Positions 1-5,594 of a DNA stretch of 5,594 bases are shown here, one piece after another. A program made the translations under genes and the position numbers. Numbering within the stretch: position 1 is the stretch's first letter; each line of letters begins with the position of its first letter. The notes below the pieces were generated by a model that had not been told where the DNA came from, searched no databases, and was given only the letters and a program-made list of their open reading frames with translations. This stretch comes from an uncultured Synergistales bacterium (GTDB taxonomy: Bacteria > Synergistota > Synergistia > Synergistales > Aminobacteriaceae): contig CAJODX010000074.1 of assembly GCA_905233295.1 (NCBI GenBank), forward strand, positions 1-5,594, read 5' to 3'.

Positions 1-848
1 TTGAAACCGTTTTGCCGCAGAATATTCCCGAAGGACATTACATTGAAGGCGTTGAAATCATTCCGAAAGAAGTCGGCATAAAAGGCGCAGAAGATGACGT
101 TGTGAAAATCGGTTCAGTCCGAATCACGCCGAGTGTTGAAGAACTTCAGGAAGGCGGCGAACGTCTGATGGCTGTAAAACTTTCACAGTCCGAAGCTTTT
201 GAAGGCAGTGTTGCTGTTGAACCGGCGCAGGTGAGATTCCGCGGAAATTTAGTCAGAGGTCTTCCGCGCAAACGTGTTCCTGTGAACGTGAGACTTACGG
301 GCAAACTTGATGAAGATTACGAAATACGAGCCGTTACGACTGACCCGTCTGAAGTTCAGATTGAGGGCAATGTCGAAAATCTTGCAAAAATCGAAACGAT
401 AGACACCGAAGTCATAGACATATCTTCAGCCAGAGAAAATCAAACTGTTGTCGCTCCGTTAAGACAGCCTGAGATTGAAGGCGTTTCGCTCGTAAATAAT
501 TCTTCAGTACGCGTTAATCTTCAGCTTGGTGAAGCACACGCTGAAACGATGCTGACAAATATTCCCGTTGAAATCACGGAGATCAGCAACCCTCAGGACT
601 GGGAGGCAAGCCCCGCGAATGTTTCTGTTACGATAGAAGGCAGACCGTCTTTAATTTCAAATCTTTCACGCGAGGACATTAATATAAGAGCTTGCGTTGA
701 CATGACGAATATTTTCATGGCACCCGTAACGCTGCCTGTGAAAGTCGAAATATCTTCGGACGATGCCGGAAAATTCAAAGTTACGAGAATAGATCCGCAG
801 AATGTAACGATAAATAATTTAGAAAACGGCGTAGATTTTTCTAAGTGA
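1..848 (+). CDS. cdaR: CdaR-like YbbR-domain protein, 5' end cut by the window edge
   Basis: The frame is open to the left edge: codons for E, T and V precede the TTG at 12, so that TTG is probably an internal Leu and the true start lies outside. About 281 residues are visible, ending in TGA. Numbering from the TTG, they form three tandem all-beta YbbR-type repeats: a partial one to about residue 79, a clear one at about 84-172 (VPVNVRLTGKLDEDYEI, then DPSEVQIEG, ending VRVNLQL), and one at about 177-270 (IPVEI, then PANVSVTIEG, ending DPQNVTINNL). In the known family an N-terminal membrane helix anchors these repeats outside the cell, and CdaR modulates the c-di-AMP synthase CdaA. The helix would be encoded before the window. 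In many Firmicutes the order is cdaA-cdaR-glmM. Here no glmM follows and the next gene is convergent. The YbbR assignment is strong. The CdaR role rests on family knowledge because cdaA is not visible. Confidence 0.85.
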   Translation, partial: ETVLPQNIPEGHYIEGVEIIPKEVGIKGAEDDVVKIGSVRITPSVEELQEGGERLMAVKLSQSEAFEGSVAVEPAQVRFRGNLVRGLPRKRVPVNVRLTGKLDEDYEIRAVTTDPSEVQIEGNVENLAKIETIDTEVIDISSARENQTVVAPLRQPEIEGVSLVNNSSVRVNLQLGEAHAETMLTNIPVEITEISNPQDWEASPANVSVTIEGRPSLISNLSREDINIRACVDMTNIFMAPVTLPVKVEISSDDAGKFKVTRIDPQNVTINNLENGVDFSK

Positions 849-849
849 T

Positions 850-878
850 TTGACAGATTTAAAATCGAGGTGTAAAAT
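850..878 (+). promoter_or_regulatory. Near-consensus sigma-70 promoter just after cdaR
   Basis: A perfect -35 TTGACA (850-855) is separated by exactly 17 bases from TAAAAT (873-878), five of six matches to the -10 consensus. The -35 begins two bases after the cdaR stop. The spacer contains the near-palindrome GATTTAAAATC (856-866), which could bind a regulator. No protein gene lies downstream on this strand before the convergent operon, so it would drive only a short transcript. The match is seen directly. Activity is inferred. Confidence 0.5.
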
Positions 879-884
879 CCCTGC

Positions 885-1004
885 TCAATGCAATTCAAAT
901 ATATATTGTCCACATAAGCAATATCTTTTCTTATACCTTTCAGTAACAACAACCGCCGGGGAATCCAAAAGACCCCGGCTCGGAACCCTTCCTTATATTT
1001 TTTT
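885..1004 (+). ncRNA. Possible small RNA of about 120 nt between promoter and terminator
   Basis: A transcript from the promoter at 850-878 would start near 885 and could end at the hairpin and T-rich stretch at 955-1004. It contains a possible stem ATATTG/CAATAT (903-908 with 919-924, ten-base loop) and the strong terminator-like stem. The only start-to-stop reading frame noticed is a nine-residue one (ATG at 888, TAA at 915) without a clear Shine-Dalgarno, so coding use is doubtful. I recognise no known RNA family: there is no tRNA cloverleaf, 6S-like or SRP-like layout. It could be a regulatory RNA, a decayed gene remnant, or nothing. The 3' end would be antisense to the end of the Hsp70-like operon mRNA. 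Confidence 0.25.
955..1004 (+). terminator. GC-rich hairpin between convergent genes, probable terminator
   Basis: GCCGGGG (955-961) pairs perfectly with CCCCGGC (973-979) around an 11-base A-rich loop. On the plus strand T-rich sequence follows, including seven T at 998-1004, but it begins well after the stem, so this is not a textbook intrinsic terminator. A weaker competing pairing is possible between GGGAATCC (959-966) and GGAACCC (982-988), which sits closer to the T tract. Read from the minus strand, the stem lies about 40 bases after the Hsp70-like stop codon and is followed only by GT-rich sequence. Its position between convergent genes supports termination in one or both directions. 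Confidence 0.55.
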
Positions 1005-1016
1005 ATATTTAATTTT

Positions 1017-2012
1017 TTAATTTTGAGATGCTGAAGCGGAAATTTCTTTCACAAGATTTTCCATAAGATTAATTATCGCGGTATCGTTGGGCGAACTCGT
1101 TAAAAATCCCTCAGTCTGTCTTACAAGAAAATACAATCTGTCTTTCTGTTTCCGTGTCAGCAGATCTTCAAGTTCAATCAATGCACCGCGGAGTTTGCTG
1201 AGACGTTCGGCAGTGTTTTTATGTTTTGCGCGGCTTTTTTTCGATGACAGAACTCCGGCTTTAACAGCCGTTCCCAATGCGATTAAATTTTTATTAAATT
1301 CTGTTTTGGAATTTAATTCAGTAAAAATTTTTCTGACAACAGGAATTTCAATGCAGCCGCCTGTCATTATGAATTTTTCGGGAGCGTAGCAGTTTATGAA
1401 TCTTTCAACAGTATGCGCCGCACGTCTGACGCTGAAAAAAATCAATCTTTCAAAATCTTCGCGCGTTATTTCAATGCCTCGCCACGTTAAGGAATCTTTT
1501 AACGAAAGTCCGCATTTGAATTTTTCTGCCTGTGCGAGCATTTCATTTTCTTTTATTAACGAAAGAGAAAATCTTTCACGCAGCCATGACGCAAAAATTT
1601 TGTCAAACTCCGAGCCTGATACGTCTCTGATGATTTCTTTGTCGAGAACTTTGCCGTCTTCAAAAAAAATAATTTCGCTTTTTGACGCTCCGAAATCGTA
1701 AACGAGAATTTTTTTATTTTTATCTTCAAGAGCGTTCAGGATCGCCTCGTCTGAAGATATTAAATCTATATATTTGAAGCCGGATTTTTTAGAGTTGAAA
1801 ATCAAATCCTCACGCTGATGTCTGCCAAGAGAATCCGGCACGGCAACGACACATGAAAAAACAGGTTCGTCAAAATAAATTTCAGATTTTTCGCGCAGTG
1901 CCAGAAAATCAAAACCTTCAAGACTTTCAACGGCTTTATCTTCATATGCGAGTTTTGATGTGTGTGTTCCGAAGTCGATTCCTACGTTAGCATTCAAGTC
2001 TGTTATTGACAT
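1017..2012 (-). CDS. Short Hsp70-like ATPase-domain protein lacking the substrate-binding domain
   Basis: This 331-residue protein is an ASKHA-fold member closest to DnaK/Hsp70. Visible motifs are phosphate-1 VGIDFGTHTS (10-19), VVAVPD (55-60), phosphate-2 ILVYDFGAS (102-110), the DnaK-like VSGSEFDKIFASWL (131-144), adenosine motif FIMTGG (214-219) and LIALGTAVKAGVLSS (243-257). DnaK is about 640 residues. Here phosphate-2 lies near residue 106 rather than about 194, so lobe I is roughly halved. The beta-sandwich substrate-binding domain is absent and is replaced by a charged, probably helical tail (about 258-331). By hand alignment DnaK Thr199 corresponds to Lys and Glu171 to Ser, so it may bind ATP but hydrolyse it poorly. 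The ATG overlaps the end of mtaB by 26 bases in another frame and has its own Shine-Dalgarno, which implies coupled translation. It could be a nucleotide-dependent scaffold or a specialised chaperone-like protein. The family call is firm and the function unknown. Confidence 0.85.
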   Translation of the reverse strand: MSITDLNANVGIDFGTHTSKLAYEDKAVESLEGFDFLALREKSEIYFDEPVFSCVVAVPDSLGRHQREDLIFNSKKSGFKYIDLISSDEAILNALEDKNKKILVYDFGASKSEIIFFEDGKVLDKEIIRDVSGSEFDKIFASWLRERFSLSLIKENEMLAQAEKFKCGLSLKDSLTWRGIEITREDFERLIFFSVRRAAHTVERFINCYAPEKFIMTGGCIEIPVVRKIFTELNSKTEFNKNLIALGTAVKAGVLSSKKSRAKHKNTAERLSKLRGALIELEDLLTRKQKDRLYFLVRQTEGFLTSSPNDTAIINLMENLVKEISASASQN

Positions 2013-3294
2013 AGCGCAGTACCTTTGCTTTTAAAATTGCGTTTTCGCTGCCGCCATCGCTGCAAACTGCTTCGACATAGTGTCTTGTATAGCCTTTTGA
2101 ATTTTTTTCAATTAAAATCTCGACTTTCCTGCCAAGAAAATTTCTCGCGTATTTGTCGTAGAGTTCGCGCCCGAAAGCAATCGCCATTGATGTCCGTGAA
2201 ATTTTTATATCGTGATGAATTTTTCCCGGTATTTTCGCCGCAAGAGTCCCGGGACGTTCAGAATACGGAAACACATGAACGCGTCCGAGTCCGGCATCCT
2301 GCATGACTGTAAGGGTAGCGTTGAAATCTTTTTCTTTCTCGCCTGGAAAGCCGACAAGAATGTCGCTGGAAATATGAATTTTATCTGAGATTTTTTTCCG
2401 TGCATTATAGCAGAGTTCAACGAAATCTTTTGCTGAGTATCCGCGCCGCATTAAGTTTAAAATTTCATCACTGCCGCTCTGCAAAGGCAAATGCAGATGA
2501 TGACAGAAAGCCTCACATTCGCTGAGAGCGTTCAGCAATTTTTCATCGAGGCAGAAAGGTTCAAGCGAGCCGAGCCTGAGACGTTTTAACTTTTTTATCT
2601 TTGAAACCTCGGAAATTAAATCTGCAAGGGACGAATCAATATCGCGTCCGTAAAGTCCGAGATGAATGCCCGTGAAAATGATTTCTTTCGTGCCGTTGTC
2701 GAGAAGTCTTTGAATTTCTGAAATTATTTTTTCTTTCGGTCTGCTGACGGGTCTGCCTCTCAAAAACGGGATCACGCAGTACGTGCAGAAATGATCACAG
2801 CCGTCCTGAATTTTCATAAAGGCTCTGGAATGTAAAACAGGCGAAGAAATTTCGAGTTCCTCCCACTGAGACTCGTACGGCGAAAAAATATCATGCGTCC
2901 TTAAATCAAGAAACGAATGCTGAGTTTCATCATTTTCAAGCATATCAATCAGCTTGTACGGCAAAATGTCTTTACCTTTACTGCCTGCGAGAATGTCAAT
3001 GCCAAGTTCACACGCCGAATTTTTGTCAAGGCTCTGTGCCCAGCAGCCACATACAGCGACAACGCCTTTATCACCGAGAACGCGTCTTGCACGCCGTACA
3101 GCCTGCCGGCATTTTCTGTCAGCCTCCTGCGTTACGGAACACGTTACGATGACAGCGGCTTTATATTCTCCGTTGATGTCTTCAGTGATTTCAAAATCGT
3201 GAAATTTTAAAACTCCCGCGATGTATTCGCCCTCGCAGATACTTGAACGGCAGCCGAAAACGTGAATGAAAATTTTTCTGTTGCTTTCAGTCAT
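1987..3294 (-). CDS. mtaB: tRNA t6A37 methylthiotransferase MtaB (radical SAM)
   Basis: At 435 residues this has the full length and domain order of the MiaB/MtaB methylthiotransferases. The N-terminal UPF0004 domain supplies three cysteines for one 4Fe-4S cluster: C15 (VFGC), C52 (VTCSVTQEADRK) and C84 (VCGCWAQ). The radical SAM domain carries CxxxCxxC at C166, C170 and C173 in DGCDHFCTYC, followed by RGRPVSR, HLHLPLQSGSD (266-276) and DILVGFPGE (311-319). A C-terminal TRAM-like RNA-binding domain covers about 383-432. TCSVTQEADRK and GCWAQ resemble MtaB/YqeV more than MiaB or RimO. The known reaction converts t6A37 to ms2t6A37 in tRNAs reading ANN codons. The segment after C15 (RSSICEGE) departs from the usual KVNQYE-type motif and adds a cysteine at 20. 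The ATG follows the dtd stop by three bases with only a weak Shine-Dalgarno, suggesting reinitiation after dtd. The gene ends inside the Hsp70-like gene. Confidence 0.93.
   Translation of the reverse strand: MTESNRKIFIHVFGCRSSICEGEYIAGVLKFHDFEITEDINGEYKAAVIVTCSVTQEADRKCRQAVRRARRVLGDKGVVAVCGCWAQSLDKNSACELGIDILAGSKGKDILPYKLIDMLENDETQHSFLDLRTHDIFSPYESQWEELEISSPVLHSRAFMKIQDGCDHFCTYCVIPFLRGRPVSRPKEKIISEIQRLLDNGTKEIIFTGIHLGLYGRDIDSSLADLISEVSKIKKLKRLRLGSLEPFCLDEKLLNALSECEAFCHHLHLPLQSGSDEILNLMRRGYSAKDFVELCYNARKKISDKIHISSDILVGFPGEKEKDFNATLTVMQDAGLGRVHVFPYSERPGTLAAKIPGKIHHDIKISRTSMAIAFGRELYDKYARNFLGRKVEILIEKNSKGYTRHYVEAVCSDGGSENAILKAKVLRYVNNRLEC
2021..2026 (-). promoter_or_regulatory. Ribosome binding site of the Hsp70-like gene
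   Basis: On the minus strand AAAGGT lies eight bases before the ATG at 2012, inside the 3' coding end of mtaB. It supports this start even though the start lies upstream of the mtaB stop codon. Confidence 0.6.
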
Positions 3295-3297
3295 TTT

Positions 3298-3753
3298 TTA
3301 TTCGCCCGGTGCGTCTATGATGAAGGTCAAAGGTCCGTCGTTGATGATTTCGACTTCCATATCAGCACCGAACTCGCCGCAGGAAATTTTTTTAAGACCG
3401 AGAGTTTTGACTTTTTCGACAAAATAATTATAAATCCGTTCAGCTTCGTCAGGTTTTGCGGCATCAGAGAAGCCCGGTCTGCGTCCTTTTGCGCACGATG
3501 CGTAAAGTGAAAACTGCGACACTAACAAAGCTTCGCCGTCGATGTCTTTGAGTGAAAGATTTATTTTTCCTTCGGCGTCATTAAAAATTCTCAAGCCTGC
3601 CATTTTTTCAGCGAGCCAGTCAGCTTTTGCTTCATTATCGCCGTGAGTTACTCCGATGAAAACGCAGACACCCTGAGAAATTCCGCGTTTATCGTCTGTG
3701 TTGCCGTTTATAATAACGGAAGCGCGTTTAACTCTTTGTATTAATAATCTCAA
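3298..3753 (-). CDS. dtd: D-aminoacyl-tRNA deacylase
   Basis: This 151-residue protein matches the usual Dtd length of about 145-150. It has the family N-terminus (MRLLIQRVKRASV), the catalytic-pocket motif SQFSLYA (79-85), KGRRPGF (89-95 region), GEFGADMEV (126-134) and the C-terminal NDGPLT (138-143), equivalent to the cross-subunit NxGPxT motif of the dimer. Dtd is a cytoplasmic proofreading enzyme that hydrolyses D-amino acids, and by family knowledge also glycine from tRNA-Ala, off mischarged tRNA. The start is TTG at 3753: no suitable ATG lies nearby, the N-terminus from this codon is the family one, and a strong GAGGAGA Shine-Dalgarno sits seven bases upstream. It is the first gene of the dtd-mtaB-Hsp70-like operon, with a promoter about 65 bases upstream. 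Confidence 0.95.
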   Translation of the reverse strand: MRLLIQRVKRASVIINGNTDDKRGISQGVCVFIGVTHGDNEAKADWLAEKMAGLRIFNDAEGKINLSLKDIDGEALLVSQFSLYASCAKGRRPGFSDAAKPDEAERIYNYFVEKVKTLGLKKISCGEFGADMEVEIINDGPLTFIIDAPGE

Positions 3754-3760
3754 AATTGTT

Positions 3761-3767
3761 TCTCCTC
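3761..3767 (-). promoter_or_regulatory. Strong ribosome binding site fixing the TTG start of dtd
   Basis: GAGGAGA on the minus strand, seven bases before the TTG at 3753. It is the best Shine-Dalgarno in the window and decides the non-ATG start. Confidence 0.8.
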
Positions 3768-3816
3768 AAAAAATTTCTTTCGATTGTTAAATTCGCGTAA
3801 AGCGTTGACTTTTTAG

Positions 3817-3845
3817 ATTATATCTCTCAATCGTTGACATATAAA
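3817..3845 (-). promoter_or_regulatory. Sigma-70-type promoter of the dtd-mtaB-Hsp70-like operon
   Basis: Reading the minus strand, TTTATA (3845-3840) is followed after exactly 17 bases by a perfect -10 TATAAT (3822-3817). Transcription would start near 3810, giving a leader of roughly 55 bases before the dtd TTG. GTCAACG occurs in the spacer (3838-3832) and again near the predicted start site (3809-3803), 29 bases apart, which could form a regulator site. The promoter lies downstream of the glycosyltransferase reading frame, so the operon need not depend on that gene. Confidence 0.6.
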
Positions 3846-3892
3846 GCTGTGGCATAATAAAGTTACCGAGGACATTTTTTTGCGGACTGCAT

Positions 3893-4132
3893 TCACATAA
3901 TGTCTTTAATCCAAGCGGAATAATATATTTGAGAATTTTCAGCACCCAAGCCATCGTCAGTAAAACTGTAAATACATTTATATTTATTCCCATTACATGT
4001 GTAAAGCTTTCCCGAATCCAGCGCATTATCTGATACAAGAATAATGTCAGGAGAAAAATTCGGATTCAGATTTTTTTCTTCGATTCCATTTCCCGAAAGA
4101 GTTACACATTCGATTTTTTTGCCCTGCGGAAC
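3893..4132 (-). pseudogene. Same-frame C-terminal tail of the glycosyltransferase beyond the TAG
   Basis: Directly after the TAG the same frame stays open for 79 codons to TGA (3895-3893). It begins VPQGKKIECVTL and continues through NFSPDIILVSDNALDSG to end YYSAWIKDIM. Together with the preceding IGLEGTYQYPFLAR this looks like one soluble alpha/beta domain: homologous bacterial GT-C proteins, as I recall them, have a YPL-type strand, then a short linker, then an IEHV-type strand. The tail is therefore the detached end of the glycosyltransferase, not a separate gene, and it has no good start or Shine-Dalgarno of its own. Possible explanations are a nonsense mutation (for example CAG to TAG), a sequence error, or TAG decoded as an amino acid. 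Confidence 0.6.
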
Positions 4133-5594
4133 CTATCTTGCAAGAAAAGGATACTGATATGTTCCCTCCAGACCGATTGTATTGTAAATGCCTTCGTCAA
4201 TTATGCGCAGAAAATTATCACAGGCAACACGTCTTTGAGTTTGTGAATTTGCCCAGTAGCGTGCATATCTGGGGGAGCGCATGGCGTTCAACGCGACTGA
4301 GCTGTGAAATAAAAAGCTTGCCGAAGTGCAGATACCGCATTGAAATATCAACTCAAGAATCAGAAAATAACAGATTTTATATTTCAATGAATTTTTTTTG
4401 AAGCTATCGGTAATTTCTTTGAAAATATACACTATTGGGATGACCGCTATCACAAGAGATGAAATTAAAAGTCTGCTGCCCCACGGCTGCCAGCGTAACA
4501 GCGCAAGCATCACAAACATCTGCGCCAACATTATAAAAATCAGTCCGTTTATCCGTGTACGATGTCTTATGAGATATATAGGAAAAATAACTGCGGCAAT
4601 CAGAAACAGCGGCGTAACTATATGTGCGCCAGCCAGATCCATGTGCAGAGAATATTTTACGCTGAAAGGCGTTGCAATAAAACTTATTTCAGGAGCATTA
4701 ATATCAATCTTTAAAATTTTTTCAAGAACTGTCATTCCGCCTTTTATAAGTTCGTTATTTCGTTCAAAGCCTGCTGTGATTAAATTTTTTATTACATTGG
4801 CAAAAACATATTTGGGCGAAGACGTTCCAATCACAACGCCGCCTATATTGGTATTTGCAATAAAATCTCCGTTTAAGGCACTGTAATTTCTGTAAAATGT
4901 CGTGAAAACAATTAAAAATACAAAAATTAAAGAAACAAAACCCAACGGAATAATTTTAAAATCTTTATGAAAAATTCTTACTGATACAACGTAAAGAACA
5001 ATCAAGGCGGCAGGAATGCAAGCATTTGTTTTCGTTATATAAATCAAGCCTGAAACAAGTCCAAGTAACATAAACTGAAAAAATGTGAGTTTGCTCTGAT
5101 ACAAAATTTCAAGCATAAGGTAAGTCAATATCATCAGATAAAATGTTCCAACCAGATCAACCTGCGTTGATAAGGATTCGGCACAGAAAATATTCATGCT
5201 CAGCGTCAATATACAGCCGAACAAGGCATATTTTATATTACAGCCAAGTTTCCTGATGATGCCGTAAAGCAAAAATATACAGCCGTAAGCTGAAAAATTC
5301 TGTAGCATATTCGCAAATAAATCTCCGCCTGTGAGCAAAAAGACATGAAGATTAATATATTCAGCAAAGACAGGCGAGAACAGCTGGCGAATTTCCGCAG
5401 TTTCATAATAATCCACGCTCTTATGCTGTATCCAGTACATAATTCTTGCGAGATGGTACGCTATTGAATCATAATTATAAGGCGTTGTCATCACGGCTAA
5501 AACAGTGCGGACAAACATAAAAAACGCTATAAAAACAATCATGGCTTTCACTGAATTTCCGTTGCCTTTATAAAGACATGCGGCACGCTTTTTC
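4133..5594 (-). CDS. GT-C-type membrane glycosyltransferase, 5' end outside the window, ending at an in-frame TAG
   Basis: The reading frame is open to the right edge. The first start codon is a GTG at 5551, but 14 sense codons precede it (KKRAACLYKGNGNS), so the true start probably lies outside. Residues below are numbered from the GTG. The protein is strongly hydrophobic, with membrane segments at about 3-21, 81-98, 107-122, 130-150, 157-192, 199-219, 311-328, 335-351, 361-377 and 391-410. After the first comes an external loop with NYDSIAYHLARIMYWIQ (26-42), which fits the Asp-containing catalytic loop of GT-C enzymes (PMT/ArnT/GT39-like) that use lipid-linked sugars. RWQPWGSRL (353-361) and the RSPRYARYWAN and IGLEGTYQYP segments (425-468) also recall bacterial homologues. 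The substrate is unknown. The likely role is adding a sugar to an envelope glycan, lipid or protein. The frame stops at TAG (4135-4133), yet same-frame sequence continues to 3893, so the gene may be broken or read through. Confidence 0.75.
   Translation of the reverse strand, partial: KKRAACLYKGNGNSVKAMIVFIAFFMFVRTVLAVMTTPYNYDSIAYHLARIMYWIQHKSVDYYETAEIRQLFSPVFAEYINLHVFLLTGGDLFANMLQNFSAYGCIFLLYGIIRKLGCNIKYALFGCILTLSMNIFCAESLSTQVDLVGTFYLMILTYLMLEILYQSKLTFFQFMLLGLVSGLIYITKTNACIPAALIVLYVVSVRIFHKDFKIIPLGFVSLIFVFLIVFTTFYRNYSALNGDFIANTNIGGVVIGTSSPKYVFANVIKNLITAGFERNNELIKGGMTVLEKILKIDINAPEISFIATPFSVKYSLHMDLAGAHIVTPLFLIAAVIFPIYLIRHRTRINGLIFIMLAQMFVMLALLRWQPWGSRLLISSLVIAVIPIVYIFKEITDSFKKNSLKYKICYFLILELIFQCGICTSASFLFHSSVALNAMRSPRYARYWANSQTQRRVACDNFLRIIDEGIYNTIGLEGTYQYPFLAR

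Noticed and set aside
888..917. A nine-codon reading frame after the orphan promoter, considered as a leader peptide
   Set aside because: It has no convincing Shine-Dalgarno, no run of regulatory codons and no downstream gene for it to attenuate.
593..952. A 119-codon minus-strand reading frame antisense to cdaR
   Set aside because: It lies almost wholly opposite the well-supported YbbR repeats and shows no domain or convincing Shine-Dalgarno. It is a shadow frame.
3834..3860. A plus-strand TTGACA followed by CATAAT/TAATAA
   Set aside because: The spacing is 13 to 15 bases, too short for a typical sigma-70 promoter, and it would read antisense into the glycosyltransferase.
3787..4038. An 83-codon minus-strand reading frame upstream of dtd
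   Set aside because: It overlaps the same-frame tail of the glycosyltransferase in another frame, runs over the dtd promoter and has no recognisable domain. The glycosyltransferase frame gives better protein sequence here.
4114..4120. A run of seven A in the mRNA just after the TAG, considered as a frameshift site
   Set aside because: The plausible protein sequence before the TAG and after the run is in the same frame, so slippage is not needed and would break the tail.
4398..4886. A 162-codon plus-strand reading frame opposite the glycosyltransferase
   Set aside because: It is the complement of membrane-protein coding sequence and its translation has no family motif. It is a shadow of the minus-strand gene.

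Overview
The window is 5,594 bases of compact, moderately AT-rich bacterial chromosome with one plus-strand gene and four minus-strand genes. Every recognisable gene is a bacterial housekeeping or envelope type. Nothing resembles a phage, transposon, CRISPR array or toxin system. The order dtd-mtaB-short hsp70, with a YbbR/CdaR protein nearby, fits an anaerobe of the Synergistota or a Firmicutes-like lineage. Synergistota is a guess from remembered gene neighbourhoods, not a tested assignment.

Layout. (1) 1-848, plus strand: the C-terminal part of a CdaR-like protein with three YbbR-type repeats, cut by the left edge. (2) 849-1016: a 168-base convergent intergenic region. It holds a near-consensus plus-strand promoter that drives no visible gene, about 120 bases of possible small transcript, and a GC-rich hairpin followed by T-rich sequence. 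(3) 1017-3753, minus strand: a tight three-gene operon transcribed dtd, then mtaB, then a short Hsp70-like ATPase. The dtd-mtaB gap is 3 bases and mtaB overlaps the Hsp70 gene by 26 bases. A promoter (TTTATA, 17-base spacer, TATAAT) and a strong Shine-Dalgarno lie just upstream of dtd. (4) 3893-5594, minus strand: a multi-pass GT-C-type membrane glycosyltransferase, cut by the right edge and interrupted near its 3' end by an in-frame TAG. Coding sequence continues in the same frame for 79 more codons to a TGA.

How the genes relate. Dtd clears D-amino acids from mischarged tRNA and MtaB adds a methylthio group to t6A37 in the tRNA anticodon loop, so the operon has a translation-quality theme. 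The third member keeps the Hsp70 nucleotide-binding fold but has no substrate-binding domain and has lost several catalytic residues, so it is unlikely to be an ordinary chaperone. CdaR normally regulates the c-di-AMP cyclase CdaA, whose gene would be expected to the left of the window. The glycosyltransferase is probably an envelope enzyme unrelated to the operon.

The two observations most worth following are the TAG inside the conserved tail of the glycosyltransferase (nonsense mutation, sequence error or recoding) and the minimal Hsp70-like protein locked to mtaB. I found no clear evidence of an entirely new multi-gene system.
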